NCBI RefSeq assembly: GCF_036178845.1
Contig: NZ_CP108070.1
Coordinates: 1,178,001-1,242,000, forward strand
Source of the DNA: Streptomyces sp. NBC_00271
Lineage (GTDB): Bacteria > Actinomycetota > Actinomycetes > Streptomycetales > Streptomycetaceae
Reading direction: 5' to 3'
DNA: 64,000 nt
How positions within the stretch are numbered: the stretch's first letter is position 1; each line of letters opens with the position of its first letter. The notes under the pieces were generated by a model. The model was not told the origin of the DNA and did not search any database. It saw nothing but the letters and a program-made list of their open reading frames with translations. Both the position numbers and the translations under genes were made by a program. This document shows, one piece after another, positions 1-9,378 of this stretch.

Positions 1-240
1 CAGCATGCTCGGGCCGACGACCTGTGCGGTGGAGAACCGGGGGTCGTCGACGGTGAAGGTCGCGGGGTCCCGCATCACGTTCAGTGCGAGATCACGGCGG
101 GTCACCAGCCAGCCGTCCAGCTCGGGCAGCCAGGAAACAGGCTCGTGGGCACGGAGTCGCGCCAGCCGCGGATGCGGATCCGCGGCGAGTTCGGCGAGCG
201 TGGTCGCGGCACCGAGCGGGAAGGAGCCGACGGCGCTCAT
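1..240 (-). CDS. Cytochrome P450, N-terminal part (runs off the window)
   Basis: The reverse strand from an ATG at 240 reads without a stop to the window edge (80 codons). It begins MSAVGSFPLG and continues with LRAHEPVSWLPELDGWLVTRR and a stretch ending DPATFTVDD. This is the N-terminal A-helix/beta-1 region of bacterial class I P450s: a substrate-pocket 'PVSWLPEL.GWLVTR' strand followed by the 'RDPATFTVDD' B-helix segment. The heme Cys and I-helix lie outside the window, so substrate and activity cannot be judged. It is transcribed divergently from the cobalamin riboswitch, with about 85 bases between its start and the riboswitch core. The family assignment is firm; the subfamily is unknown. 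Confidence 0.85.
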   Translation of the reverse strand, partial: MSAVGSFPLGAATTLAELAADPHPRLARLRAHEPVSWLPELDGWLVTRRDLALNVMRDPATFTVDDPRFSTAQVVGPSML

Positions 241-324
241 CGCAAGCCTTGGCCGGGCACGAGGAATTGGATCACAACCAAGGCTAACAATCGCGCTGAG
301 GCCGCGGCTGACGGGGCGTGACAA

Positions 325-490
325 TTTGCCGAGGCCAGTCAAGGGAATCCGGTGCGAATCCGGAGCTGACGCGCAGCGGTAAGGGTGACAGGCGGGGCAA
401 CACGAAGCCACTGGACGGCGGTCATATGTGACCGGAGTCCGGGAAGGCGCCTCGTCCGGGCGATCCCGAGTCCGAAGACCTGCTGGCGGA
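325..490 (+). promoter_or_regulatory. Cobalamin (AdoCbl) riboswitch
   Basis: The conserved elements of the B12 aptamer appear in order. There is a GCCAGTC...GGGAA..CCGGTG..AATCCGG core at about 334-363, GCTGACGCGCAGCGGTAAGG at 365-384, the GCCACTGG element at 408-415, GGAAGGCG at 442-449, and the closing GAGTCCGAAGACCTGCTGGC at 468-487. In actinobacteria such leaders repress B12 transport, cobalt transport or B12-independent isozyme genes when adenosylcobalamin is present. The next reading frame is a truncated B12/siderophore-type binding lipoprotein, a normal client. Because that gene is broken, the riboswitch may now control the GNAT gene behind it. No separate expression-platform hairpin was resolved. 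Confidence 0.93.
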
Positions 491-539
491 CCGTACGAAC
501 GGGCCCCGCGCCTGGGCCCTCGACGCCAGAGAATGTCCC

Positions 540-730
540 GTGCCCGTTGCGCGCCCAGCCCGCCGCTGTGCCCTGCTCCTTTCCGGAGCCCTGTTGCTGA
601 CCGCTTGTGGTGGCGGCTCGTCCGCCGACGGGAGCAAGTCCCCGAAATCCGCCGGTGCGGTGTCGCTCGACAACTGCGGCCGGAAGATCACGATCGCCTC
701 CGCGCCGAAGGCGACCATCCCGGCCGGAGG
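540..730 (+). pseudogene. Truncated periplasmic-binding lipoprotein (BtuF/FepB-like)
   Basis: From the GTG at 540 the frame encodes a lipoprotein signal: basic MPVARPARR, a hydrophobic stretch, and the lipobox LLTAC with its Cys about residue 23. A Gly/Ser-rich tether follows, and then VSLDNCGRKITIASAPK. That is the usual start of ABC-transporter binding proteins for cobalamin or iron-siderophores (VTVDNCGR.VTF.KAP). The similarity stops after about 62 residues, near base 722. There the sequence switches to the upstream region of a GNAT gene in another frame. Some 270 residues, including all ligand-binding lobes, are missing, so no functional transporter component can be made. The overlying cobalamin riboswitch supports a B12-uptake origin. 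Deletion is the likely cause; assembly error is an alternative. Confidence 0.75.
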
Positions 731-735
731 AGTTC

Positions 736-1290
736 ATGGACGTCGGTACCACCGTCTATCAGGGCGACACGGCGCTCGGCGTCGTCGAGGAGTTCGTGCA
801 TCTGCGGCTGGTGCCGTCGCGCGAGCATTCGCCCGAGCGGGACGAAAAGGTCGCCGCCGAGGTACGGGAGCGGATCGCGGACGAGGTGCGCCGGCCGGGG
901 TTCCTGGCGGTGACGGCCCGCATCGGCAGTCGGCTGTGCGGCTTCGGCACCGCCGTGCGCTCCGCGGATCCCGCCCCGGAACATCCGGTACTGGGGGCGC
1001 GGCGGTCGCAGGAGTGGCTCGCGGGTGCCGTACGGATCACCGATCTCGTGGTGGCGCCCGCGGCGCGCGGCCGTGGCGTCGGCACCGGGATCCTCGACAT
1101 ACTGCTGCTGCCCGCCATGGACGACCGGGCCTGGGCGGTGACCGACCATCAGGACACCACGGCGCTGAACTTCTTCCGCTGCCGGGGCTGGCGCCAGACC
1201 GTGTACCCGCGGCCGGGGGCGCACCCCGCGCAGATCGTCCTACTCGCTCCACGGCACCCGACGCTGTCCGAGATCCCTGTGCTGCCGTAG
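736..1290 (+). CDS. GNAT-family N-acetyltransferase
   Basis: The protein has 184 residues and starts at the ATG at 736, just behind a GGAGGAG ribosome-binding site. Residues about 90-150 hold the GNAT core: a beta4 strand (VRITDLVVAPAARGRGVG) carrying the acetyl-CoA pyrophosphate loop R-G-x-G, then an ILDILLLPAM helix, and then a C-terminal 'D..TALNFFRCRGWR' segment, the usual beta6-alpha4 acceptor of acetyl-CoA. The acetyl acceptor is unknown. It sits where a B12-transporter gene would be expected and may have come under riboswitch control through the deletion that removed that gene. The N-terminus could be slightly shortened by the same event, although the ribosome-binding site argues that this is the native start. 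Confidence 0.8.
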   Translation: MDVGTTVYQGDTALGVVEEFVHLRLVPSREHSPERDEKVAAEVRERIADEVRRPGFLAVTARIGSRLCGFGTAVRSADPAPEHPVLGARRSQEWLAGAVRITDLVVAPAARGRGVGTGILDILLLPAMDDRAWAVTDHQDTTALNFFRCRGWRQTVYPRPGAHPAQIVLLAPRHPTLSEIPVLP

Positions 1291-1387
1291 TACGAACCCG
1301 GCCTGTTGATCAAGACCACCCCTGGGAGGTCAAGGTCACAGCCGCGTCCTCTGCTGCTCACCTGCGTATCTGGCCTAGCATCCGAGC

Positions 1388-3193
1388 ATGACGGTCCTGC
1401 CTGACGACGGGCTCTCGCTGGCCGCCGAGTTCCCTGACGCGACCCATGAGCAGTGGCAACGCCTGGTTGAAGGCGTCCTGCGCAAGTCGGGCAAGGAAGT
1501 CTCGGGCGCGGCAGCGGAAGACGCCCTGTCCACGACGCTTGAGGACGGGCTGCGCGCCCGTCCCCTGTACACCGCGGACGACTCCGCGCCCGATCCCGGC
1601 CTGCCCGGTTTCGCTCCCTTCGTACGGGGCGGACGCCCCGAGGGCAACACCCTCGGCGGCTGGGACGTACGGCAGCAGCACACGGCCGCCGACGGCGCGG
1701 CGGTCCTCGCGGACCTGGAGAACGGCGTCACCTCGCTCTGGCTGGTCGCCGGTGCGGGCGGCATCGCGGTGTCCTCGCTCGGCCGGGTCCTCGACGGCGT
1801 CTATCTCGACCTGGCGCCCGTCGTCCTCGACGCGGGACGTGAAGTCGAGCCCGCCGCACGCGAGTTGCTACGGCTCTACCAGGAGCGCGGGGTCGCCAAG
1901 GAGGCGGCGCGCGGCAACCTGGGAGCCGACCCGCTGGGCCACGAGGCCCGTACGGGAGACAGCGGGTTCGACTTCGCGCCCGTCGCCGCCCTCGCGGGGC
2001 TGTGCGCCGAGGAGTATCCGGGGCTGCGGGCGCTGACCGTGGACGCGCTGCCGTACCACGAGGCCGGTGGCTCGGCGGCGCAGGAGCTGGGCAGTTCGCT
2101 GGCGACCGGCGTCGCCTATCTGCGGGAGCTGACCGAGGCGGGCCTGACCGTGCAACAGGCCGCCGCGCAGTTGGAGTTCCGGTACGCGGCCACCGCCGAC
2201 CAGTTCCTGACCATCGCCAAGTTGCGGGCGGCGCGCCGGCTCTGGGCGCGGGTGAGCGAGGTCTGCGGGGCCCCGGGCGGGCAGGTGCAGCACGCGGTGA
2301 CCTCGCCGGTGATGATGTCCCGCCGCGATCCGTGGGTGAACATGCTGCGCACGACGGTCGCGACGCTGGCCGCCGGCGTGGGCGGCGCCGACGCCGTCAC
2401 CGTGTTGCCCTTCGACCACGCCCTGGGTCTGCCGGACGCGTTCGCCCGGCGGATCGCCCGCAACACCTCGACCATCCTGGTCGAGGAGTCGCATCTGTCC
2501 CGGGTGATCGACCCGGCGGGCGGCTCCTGGTACGTGGAGCGGCTCACGGACGAACTCGCCCACGCGGGCTGGGAGTTCTTCCAGTGGATCGAGCGGGAGG
2601 GTGGCCAGGCGGCGGCCCTGCGCTCCGGGCGGCTCGGCCGGGACCTCGCAGGCACCTGGGAGGCGCGCAGCGCGAAGCTCGCCAAGCGGCGCGAACCCGT
2701 GACCGGGGTCAGCGAGTTCCCGAACCTCGCCGAACGCCTCGTAGAACGTCCTCCCGCCCCCGTACCGCCGTCCGGCGGGCTGCCGCGGGTGCGGCGCGAC
2801 GAGGCGTTCGAGGCGCTGCGGGCCCGCTCCGACGCCCACCTGGCGGCGACCGGTTCCCGGCCGCGGATCTTCCTGGCCGCCCTCGGCCCGGCCGCCGCGC
2901 ACACCGCCCGCCTCACCTTCGCCTCGAACCTGTTCCAGGCGGGTGGCATCGAGCCCGTCACCGAGGGCGCCTTCGAGGACAGCGGTGCCACCGAGGTCTG
3001 CCTGTGCTCCAGCGACACGCTGTACGAGGAGCGGGCCGCGGAGGTCGCCGGGGAGCTGAAGGCGACGGGCGCCGGGCACGTGTTCCTCGCGGGCCGTCCC
3101 GGGCAGTACCCGGATGTCGACGCCTATGTCTTCGCGGGGTGCGACGCCGTCGCCGTGCTCTCCGCCACCCTCGACCGTATGGGAGTGTCCTGA
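1388..3193 (+). CDS. mutA: Methylmalonyl-CoA mutase small (beta) subunit MutA
   Basis: A 601-residue protein forming the structural partner of the MutAB heterodimer, which interconverts succinyl-CoA and (R)-methylmalonyl-CoA. The TIM-barrel half (about residues 30-440) keeps segments such as GGWDVRQQH and [12 protein letters not shown]. The C-terminal flavodoxin-like domain (about 480-601) lacks the DxHxxG cobalamin-binding motif, as expected for the non-catalytic subunit. The stop overlaps the ATG of mutB (TGATG at 3191-3195), so the two are translationally coupled. In streptomycetes the enzyme links succinyl-CoA to methylmalonyl-CoA extender units for polyketides and to propionate metabolism. 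The start at 1388 has a weak ribosome-binding site but matches the usual length. Confidence 0.95.
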   Translation: MTVLPDDGLSLAAEFPDATHEQWQRLVEGVLRKSGKEVSGAAAEDALSTTLEDGLRARPLYTADDSAPDPGLPGFAPFVRGGRPEGNTLGGWDVRQQHTAADGAAVLADLENGVTSLWLVAGAGGIAVSSLGRVLDGVYLDLAPVVLDAGREVEPAARELLRLYQERGVAKEAARGNLGADPLGHEARTGDSGFDFAPVAALAGLCAEEYPGLRALTVDALPYHEAGGSAAQELGSSLATGVAYLRELTEAGLTVQQAAAQLEFRYAATADQFLTIAKLRAARRLWARVSEVCGAPGGQVQHAVTSPVMMSRRDPWVNMLRTTVATLAAGVGGADAVTVLPFDHALGLPDAFARRIARNTSTILVEESHLSRVIDPAGGSWYVERLTDELAHAGWEFFQWIEREGGQAAALRSGRLGRDLAGTWEARSAKLAKRREPVTGVSEFPNLAERLVERPPAPVPPSGGLPRVRRDEAFEALRARSDAHLAATGSRPRIFLAALGPAAAHTARLTFASNLFQAGGIEPVTEGAFEDSGATEVCLCSSDTLYEERAAEVAGELKATGAGHVFLAGRPGQYPDVDAYVFAGCDAVAVLSATLDRMGVS

Positions 3194-5376
3194 TGGCAGC
3201 GATGGGAATCCCCGACTTCTCCGGGATCGAGCTGGGGGTCCCGAAGGCCGACGGCGGCAGCGACGAGTGGCGAAGCGCCGTCAAGAAGGCCACGGGCGGG
3301 GCCGATCTCCTGTGGGAGACCCCGGAGGGCATCACGGTCGAGCCGCTGTACACCGGGCAGGACCTGGAGGGCCTGGACTTCCTGGGCACCTACCCGGGCA
3401 TCGCCCCGTATCTCCGGGGCCCCTACCCGACGATGTACGTCAACCAGCCCTGGACGATCCGTCAGTACGCGGGCTTCTCCACGGCCGAGGAGTCCAACGC
3501 CTTCTACCGGCGCAACCTCGCGGCCGGCCAGAAGGGCCTGTCCGTCGCGTTCGACCTGCCCACCCACCGCGGCTACGACAGCGACCACCCGCGCGTGACC
3601 GGTGACGTCGGCATGGCGGGCGTGGCGATCGACTCGATCTACGACATGCGGCAGCTCTTCGACGGCATCCCGCTGGACAAGATGACCGTGTCGATGACCA
3701 TGAACGGTGCGGTACTGCCCGTACTCGCGCTGTACATCGTGGCCGCCGAGGAACAGGGCGTACCGCCCGAGAAGTTGGCCGGGACCATCCAGAACGACAT
3801 CCTCAAGGAGTTCATGGTCCGCAACACCTACATCTATCCGCCGAAGCCGTCGATGCGGATCATCTCCGACATCTTCGCCTTCACCTCCCAGCGGATGCCG
3901 CGCTACAACTCCATCTCCATCTCCGGCTACCACATCCAGGAGGCGGGCGCGACGGCCGACCTGGAGCTGGCGTACACGCTGGCCGACGGGGTGGAGTACA
4001 TCCGGGCGGGACGGGAGGCGGGGATGGACGTGGACGCGTTCGCGCCCCGGCTCTCCTTCTTCTGGGCGATCGGCATGAACTTCTTCATGGAGATCGCCAA
4101 GATGCGGGCGGCGCGGCTGCTCTGGGCCAAGCTGGTCAAGCAGTTCGACCCGCAGAACGCCAAGTCCCTTTCCCTGCGCACCCATTCGCAGACCTCCGGC
4201 TGGTCGCTGACCGCGCAGGACGTGTTCAACAACGTCACGCGTACGTGTGTGGAGGCGATGGCGGCGACGCAGGGGCACACCCAGTCGCTGCACACCAACG
4301 CCCTCGACGAGGCGCTCGCCCTGCCCACCGACTTCTCGGCGCGCATCGCCCGCAACACCCAGCTGCTGATCCAGCAGGAGTCGGGCACGACGCGGGCGAT
4401 CGACCCGTGGGGCGGCAGCGCGTACGTCGAGAAGCTGACGTACGACCTCGCGCGCCGGGCCTGGCAGCACATCGAGGAGGTCGAGGCGGCGGGCGGTATG
4501 GCCAAGGCCATCGACGCGGGCATTCCCAAGCTGCGCATCGAGGAGGCCGCGGCCCGCACCCAGGCCCGGATCGACTCCGGACGCCAGCCGGTCATCGGCG
4601 TGAACAAGTACCGGGTGGAGACCGACGAGCAGATCGACGTCCTCAAGGTCGACAACTCCTCCGTACGCACCCAGCAGATCGAGAAGCTGCGGCGGCTGCG
4701 CGCGGAGCGCGACGAACAGGCGTGCCAGGACGCCCTGCACGCCCTGACCCGGGCCGCCGAAGGCACCGGCAATCTCCTGGAGCTGGCGGTGAACGCGGCC
4801 CGCGCGAAGGCCACGGTCGGCGAGATCTCCGACGCCCTGGAGAAGGTGTACGGGCGGCACGCGAGCCAGATCCGTACGATCTCCGGTGTGTACCGCACCG
4901 AAGCCGGCGAGTCGCCGTCCGTCGAACGCACCCGCACCCTGGTGTCCTCCTTCGAGGAGGCCGAGGGCCGTCGGCCCCGCATCCTGGTCGCCAAGATGGG
5001 CCAGGACGGGCACGACCGCGGCCAGAAGGTGATCGCCACCGCCTTCGCCGACCTCGGCTTCGACGTCGACGTCGGCCCGCTGTTCCAGACCCCGGGCGAG
5101 GTGGCGCGCCAGGCCGTCGAGGCGGACGTGCACATCGTCGGGGTGTCCTCGCTGGCCGCCGGGCACCTCACGCTCGTACCGGCGCTCAGGGAGTCGCTCG
5201 CCGAGGAGGGCCGGGAGGACATCATGGTCGTGGTCGGCGGGGTGATCCCGCCGCAGGACGTGCCCACGCTCCTGGAGATGGGCGCGGCGGCCGTCTTCCC
5301 GCCCGGGACGGTGATCCCGGACGCGGCGTACGACCTGGTGCAGCGGCTGTCCGCCGACCTCGGCCACGACCTCTGA
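3193..5376 (+). CDS. mutB: Methylmalonyl-CoA mutase large (alpha) subunit MutB
   Basis: The catalytic, B12-binding subunit, with 727 residues and the usual length. The N-terminal TIM barrel carries the substrate-contact segments [18 protein letters not shown] and [12 protein letters not shown]. The C-terminal cobalamin domain carries the lower-axial-ligand motif DGHDRG (around residue 605) and the downstream Ser and Gly-Gly loops ([15 protein letters not shown]). It begins inside the mutA stop codon and ends 5 bases before meaB. All catalytic motifs are present, so the mutase should be active when adenosylcobalamin is available. Confidence 0.97.
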   Translation: MAAMGIPDFSGIELGVPKADGGSDEWRSAVKKATGGADLLWETPEGITVEPLYTGQDLEGLDFLGTYPGIAPYLRGPYPTMYVNQPWTIRQYAGFSTAEESNAFYRRNLAAGQKGLSVAFDLPTHRGYDSDHPRVTGDVGMAGVAIDSIYDMRQLFDGIPLDKMTVSMTMNGAVLPVLALYIVAAEEQGVPPEKLAGTIQNDILKEFMVRNTYIYPPKPSMRIISDIFAFTSQRMPRYNSISISGYHIQEAGATADLELAYTLADGVEYIRAGREAGMDVDAFAPRLSFFWAIGMNFFMEIAKMRAARLLWAKLVKQFDPQNAKSLSLRTHSQTSGWSLTAQDVFNNVTRTCVEAMAATQGHTQSLHTNALDEALALPTDFSARIARNTQLLIQQESGTTRAIDPWGGSAYVEKLTYDLARRAWQHIEEVEAAGGMAKAIDAGIPKLRIEEAAARTQARIDSGRQPVIGVNKYRVETDEQIDVLKVDNSSVRTQQIEKLRRLRAERDEQACQDALHALTRAAEGTGNLLELAVNAARAKATVGEISDALEKVYGRHASQIRTISGVYRTEAGESPSVERTRTLVSSFEEAEGRRPRILVAKMGQDGHDRGQKVIATAFADLGFDVDVGPLFQTPGEVARQAVEADVHIVGVSSLAAGHLTLVPALRESLAEEGREDIMVVVGGVIPPQDVPTLLEMGAAAVFPPGTVIPDAAYDLVQRLSADLGHDL

Positions 5377-5381
5377 CCCCC

Positions 5382-6368
5382 ATGGCGATCGAACTCGACA
5401 CCTATGTGAAGGGCGTACTCGACGGAAAGCGGGCGCTGGTGGCGCGCGCCATCACGCTCGTGGAGTCGACGAGGCCCCAACACCGCGTCCTGGCACAGGC
5501 GTTGTTGACCGAGCTGCTTCCGTACAGCGGGAAGGCGCGGCGGATCGGTATCAGCGGCGTACCCGGTGTGGGCAAGTCGACGTTCATCGACGCGTTCGGC
5601 ACGCTGCTCACCTCGCTCGGGTACCGGGTCGCGGTGCTCGCCGTCGATCCGTCGTCGAGTCGGACCGGCGGTTCGATCCTGGGCGACAAGACCCGGATGG
5701 AGCGCCTGGCCGTCGACCCGGCGGCCTTCGTACGGCCCTCCCCCACCGCGGGCACGCTCGGCGGGGTCGCGAAGGCGACCCGGGAGTCGATCGTGGTGAT
5801 GGAGGCCGCGGGCTACGACGTGGTCCTGGTGGAGACGGTCGGCGTCGGCCAGTCCGAGACCGCCGTCGCGAACATGGTCGACTCCTTCCTGCTCCTGACC
5901 CTGGCCCGCACCGGGGACCAGTTGCAGGGCATCAAGAAGGGCGTCCTGGAACTGGCGGACGTCATCGCGGTCAACAAGGCGGACGGACCGCACGAGCGGG
6001 ACGCCCGCGCGGCGGCACGGGAGCTGGCCGGCGCGCTGCGGCTGATGCATCCCGCCGACGCGGCCTGGACCCCGCCGGTCCTGAGTTGCAGTGCCCGTGA
6101 GTCGACCGGTCTGGACACGGTCTGGGAGCGCCTCGAACAGCACCGCACACTCCTGAGCTCCACCGGCCGTCTCGCCGCCAAGCGCCGCGACCAGCAGGTG
6201 GACTGGACGTGGACGATGGTCCGCGACGAACTCCTCGGCCGCCTGCACGCCGACGCGGCCGTACGCGCCCTCGCCCCCGGCCTCGAACAACAGGTGCGGG
6301 ACGGGGAGTTGACGGCCACGCTGGCCGCCGAGCGCATCCTGGGGGTGTTCGGCGGCGAGCGCGGCTGA
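5382..6368 (+). CDS. meaB: MeaB-type GTPase, methylmalonyl-CoA mutase chaperone
   Basis: A 328-residue G3E-family GTPase. The P-loop GVPGVGKST lies at about residues 58-66, the DPSSSRTGGSILGDKTRM switch region follows, and the specificity motif NKAD lies around residue 195. Family members load adenosylcobalamin onto the mutase and protect or reactivate it by gating cofactor exchange. The gene follows mutB by 5 bases and closes the operon. A strong hairpin lies directly behind its stop. Confidence 0.95.
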   Translation: MAIELDTYVKGVLDGKRALVARAITLVESTRPQHRVLAQALLTELLPYSGKARRIGISGVPGVGKSTFIDAFGTLLTSLGYRVAVLAVDPSSSRTGGSILGDKTRMERLAVDPAAFVRPSPTAGTLGGVAKATRESIVVMEAAGYDVVLVETVGVGQSETAVANMVDSFLLLTLARTGDQLQGIKKGVLELADVIAVNKADGPHERDARAAARELAGALRLMHPADAAWTPPVLSCSARESTGLDTVWERLEQHRTLLSSTGRLAAKRRDQQVDWTWTMVRDELLGRLHADAAVRALAPGLEQQVRDGELTATLAAERILGVFGGERG

Positions 6369-6371
6369 ACT

Positions 6372-6412
6372 GCGTACAGGGCGCACCGGATGCTGCGGTG
6401 AGCCCTGTACGC
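6372..6412 (+). terminator. Hairpin terminator after mutA-mutB-meaB
   Basis: An 11-bp perfect inverted repeat (GCGTACAGGGC at 6372-6382, GCCCTGTACGC at 6402-6412) begins 4 bases after the meaB stop. A second CACCG/CGGTG stem nests in the loop. There is no U-tract, as is usual for terminators in high-GC actinomycetes. Confidence 0.75.
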
Positions 6413-6510
6413 GCCCCTGTGTGCCGGGGGAAAATGCGCCATGTCGACGGTCATGTGGCTGAGGTGGCGCGTACTCGGCCGCTCATTTTCGAGAAAGCAG
6501 GTCGGCTGCC

Positions 6511-7233
6511 GTGCTCTTGCGTCTGCCCACGTCCGTTTCCGAAGCACAGGAGTGCATGGCCGAGGGGGCGGTGCCCATAGGCGGGGCGACCCTGATATGG
6601 GCCACCTGGCAGCGGGACGGCTTCCCCGAGCAGGCCATGTCGCTGCGCGACCTGCCGGAAGCCAACACGATCGGCCGCGAGACGCTGGGCGGGGCCGTGA
6701 TACTGAACCGGATCGACGACCGCGTGCCCGAAGCACTGCGCCGGGCGGCGGCCACCGTGGGGACCGGAGCCGTGCGCCGCACGGCCACCGTCGGCGGCAA
6801 CATCGTCGGGAGCACCCTGCGCTGTCTGCTGCCCGCCTCACTCGTGCTGGAAGCGCGCGCGGTGGTCCTGGATCCGGACAGCGTCTACGAGACCGACCTG
6901 ACCGAGGTACTGGCCAAGGGCCACCTGTTGCTCGGCCTCCGCTGGCGCGATCCGATCACCAGCGCGTACCGCAAGCTGCCCGGCGAGGCGGGCGGTCCGC
7001 CACCGCTCGTCGTCGCCGCCGCTCTGCACACCGCCGACACCGGAGGAACGCGGCTGCGCGTCGCCGTCCGCGACGGGTACGACGTGATCACCGAGTGCAC
7101 CGAGTACGACTCCGACTCCGGACAGGTCCTCGACGACCTGCGTCGCACGGCCGTCGGCGCACTGCACGCCACAGCCTGGGAAGCGGTCCACGAGCTGGTC
7201 ACCGACCTCTTGTCCCGTCCCAGCGGTCGTTGA
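6511..7233 (+). CDS. FAD-binding subunit of a molybdopterin dehydrogenase (XdhB/CoxM-like)
   Basis: A 240-residue protein starting at a GTG. The N-terminal half shows the FAD-PCMH fold signatures: IGGATLIWATW (the GGxT motif) near residue 23, and ATVGGNIVGS near residue 92, the TxGGN loop that binds FAD pyrophosphate. The C-terminal half resembles the CO-dehydrogenase flavoprotein C-terminal domain. In xanthine- or CO-dehydrogenase-like enzymes this subunit passes electrons from [2Fe-2S] centres to an acceptor. No Mo-binding large subunit or Fe-S subunit lies nearby, so it is an orphan here. It may act as a stand-alone flavoprotein or pair with subunits elsewhere. Confidence 0.75.
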   Translation: MLLRLPTSVSEAQECMAEGAVPIGGATLIWATWQRDGFPEQAMSLRDLPEANTIGRETLGGAVILNRIDDRVPEALRRAAATVGTGAVRRTATVGGNIVGSTLRCLLPASLVLEARAVVLDPDSVYETDLTEVLAKGHLLLGLRWRDPITSAYRKLPGEAGGPPPLVVAAALHTADTGGTRLRVAVRDGYDVITECTEYDSDSGQVLDDLRRTAVGALHATAWEAVHELVTDLLSRPSGR

Positions 7234-7313
7234 GGGCCCTCCCGAACACCGACAACACGGTCTTGGCGCTGCCGCCGTCGGCCCGAGGTCGCCCGTCGGG
7301 CAGGATGGGCGCC

Positions 7314-7847
7314 ATGACCGAGATCCACACGCCCCGCCTCCTCCTCCGCCGCTGGTCCGACGACGACCTCGTGCCGATGGCCGACATCAATGCCGACCCC
7401 CGGGTCATGCACTGGATCGACGACGGCTCCGTCCGCGACCTGGACCACACGGCAGAGGCCATCGAACAGTGGGAGGAGGAATGGGACGAGGAGGGATTCG
7501 GCCTCTTCGCGGTCGAACTGCTGGCCTCCGGCGAGCTGGCCGGCTTCGTGGGCCTGTCCGTGCCCGAGTTCCTGCCGGAGGTACTGCCCGCCGTCGCCAT
7601 CAGCTGGCGGCTCGGCTCACCGTTCTGGGGTCAGGGGTACGCCTCCGAAGCCGCCCAGGCCACGTTGGAGTTCGCGCTCCAGGACCGTGGCCTCGACCGC
7701 GTCATCAGCATCACCCGAGCGGGGGACGACGCCTCCGAGAACGTCATCCGCAAGCTCGGCATGACGCCGGAGCGCGAGACGACGCACCCGGTGTACGGCT
7801 ATCCGCTGCGCGTTCACGCCATCGATCTCACCGAGTTCCAGGCCTGA
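7314..7847 (+). CDS. GNAT acetyltransferase, RimJ/RimL-like
   Basis: A 177-residue protein beginning MTEIHTPRLLLRRWSDDDL, the hallmark of the Acetyltransf_3 (RimJ/RimL) group. The acetyl-CoA site is in the 'WGQGYASEAAQATLEFA' segment around residues 103-119, and a C-terminal 'ENVIRKLGM' helix follows. These enzymes acetylate N-termini of ribosomal proteins or small-molecule amines; the substrate here is unknown. The gene follows the XdhB-like gene on the same strand after 80 bases and converges with the EamA transporter. Confidence 0.85.
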   Translation: MTEIHTPRLLLRRWSDDDLVPMADINADPRVMHWIDDGSVRDLDHTAEAIEQWEEEWDEEGFGLFAVELLASGELAGFVGLSVPEFLPEVLPAVAISWRLGSPFWGQGYASEAAQATLEFALQDRGLDRVISITRAGDDASENVIRKLGMTPERETTHPVYGYPLRVHAIDLTEFQA

Positions 7848-7875
7848 ACCCCGCCGAGCCGTCGATTCCCGCGGT

Positions 7876-8769
7876 TCACGTCCTGGTACGGTCCGGCGCG
7901 GCCGGCTGCGCGACGAGCACCTGGGTGAGCGGGATCCGGGCCAGCTGGATCGCTCCGTACAGGATCAGGGCGGCCCCGACGGTCTCGGGGATCAGCCACC
8001 AGCCGGTGCGTACCCGCTCCGCGTACAAGGTGACGCCCAGGACGAGGCTGACCAGGGCGTCACCGAGGGTGAGGGCGGGCTGGGAAGCGACGAGGGGGCC
8101 GGACTGGACGGCGTTCTGCAGGAGGAACAGCGCGCACACTCCGGCGGCGGCGAAGGCGTAGGTCTGCCAGGCGAGGAAGAACCCGGTGACGCCGCCCGTC
8201 TCCCAGGCGTGCGTGGCGTCCTTGATCAGGGCCGCGGTGAGGGCGTAGCCGATGGCCGCCGCGGCGCCGAAACAGGCCGCGCGTGCGCGTCCTGCGGGGC
8301 GTCGCAGCGCGACACCGACGGCAGCCACGACGACGCCGACGCAGCACACGATGGCCAGGATCCACCCGCCGGTGGTGGGCCGGTCGATCCCGACCGAGGG
8401 GGCGGCCGCGGCCAGCACGGTACCCAGCCCTACGGCGATGCACACCACGGCGATCCACCCACGCCGGGTCACCCGCCGCCGTAGCACCAGACCGCCGATG
8501 AGCAGCGCGAACGGCAGTTCCAGGACGAAGATCGGCTGTACGACGGACAGCGCTCCGTTGACCAGCGCCAGCGCCTGGAAGCATGCCGCCGCCATGACCG
8601 CGGCCATCCCGCCCAGCCACACCGGCCGGTGCAGCAGCTCGACGAGCAGCCTGGCGTGGAAGCCCTCGGACAACGGCACGTCCTGGGCCGCGCGGCGCTG
8701 AAGGACAGTGGCGGTCGCGTTGCTGACCGCGGCCAGCACCGCGAAGACGACGGAGAACACCAACGCCAC
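7876..8769 (-). CDS. EamA/DMT-family transporter
   Basis: An integral membrane protein of 297 residues if the GTG at 8769 is used. That start is preferred because a GGAGGAG site lies about 10 bases upstream and the hydrophobic N-terminus (VALVFSVVFAVLAAVSN) follows at once; an ATG at 8835 would add 22 hydrophilic residues. About nine or ten membrane segments are visible in two EamA-like halves. The conserved ATVLQRRAA near the first helix is typical of actinobacterial DMT proteins. Substrate unknown. It is convergent with the GNAT gene, with 28 bases between the stops. Confidence 0.8.
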   Translation of the reverse strand: MALVFSVVFAVLAAVSNATATVLQRRAAQDVPLSEGFHARLLVELLHRPVWLGGMAAVMAAACFQALALVNGALSVVQPIFVLELPFALLIGGLVLRRRVTRRGWIAVVCIAVGLGTVLAAAAPSVGIDRPTTGGWILAIVCCVGVVVAAVGVALRRPAGRARAACFGAAAAIGYALTAALIKDATHAWETGGVTGFFLAWQTYAFAAAGVCALFLLQNAVQSGPLVASQPALTLGDALVSLVLGVTLYAERVRTGWWLIPETVGAALILYGAIQLARIPLTQVLVAQPAAPDRTRT

Positions 8770-9019
8770 CGGCTCGCCCCTCCTCCTCTCCCGCTCCTCT
8801 CCCGTTTCCTCCCACGGGCACCAACCGAGGAGCACACGTCACCCCCATGCTCCCGCGCCACCGCGGAGTCCGCTGCTTGGGCAGACATCTCGCTCACGCC
8901 GGTCGGCGACGCTCCGCCGCGGCATGGCCGCCATGCGCCCGACACGGTCAGCCCCCCGGCCGGAAATCACGGGTTGGCCGAGAACGTCTCCGCCTCACGA
9001 GCGGTAGGAACGGTGCCGC

Positions 9020-9344
9020 GTTCCTCGCGGTGGGCACCGCGCCCGCCGAGCGGGTGGTCGGCCGCACCTTCAACGCCGGAACCGGGGGCGAGATCTCCGT
9101 CGGTGACCTGGTCACGCTGATCGGCAAGGTGATGGACACGGTCATCGATGTACGCGAGGACGCGCAGCGCATCCGGCCCGCCAACTCCGAGGTCATGCGG
9201 CTGGTCGCGGACGCGACCCGGCTCGGCGAGGCGACCGGCTGGAGTCCCGGCCACGATCTGGAGCAGGGGCTCGCGCACACCGTGGAGTTCTTCCGCGACC
9301 CGGCCAACCTCGCCCGGTACAAGACCGGCATCTACAACATCTGA
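9020..9344 (+). pseudogene. C-terminal fragment of an NAD-dependent sugar epimerase/dehydratase
   Basis: This frame encodes only the last 100 or so residues of an extended SDR sugar-nucleotide enzyme: ERVVGRTFNAGTGGEISVGDL, then a segment ending in LGEATGWSP, ending FFRDPANLARYKTGIYNI. The Rossmann half with its GxxGxxG and the YxxxK catalytic motif are absent upstream. From 8836 to about 9020 nothing recognisable is present. The fragment lies 34 bases before the nucleotidyltransferase, so the intact gene probably began the nucleotide-sugar operon. Its 5' part is deleted. Confidence 0.7.
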
Positions 9345-9378
9345 CCCCGTCCGGCACGTCCACGAAGGAGGAGCCCCT

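Noticed and set aside
3124..6386. Long reverse-strand frames opposite mutB and meaB
   Set aside because: High-GC shadow frames of the mutase operon with no recognisable domains.
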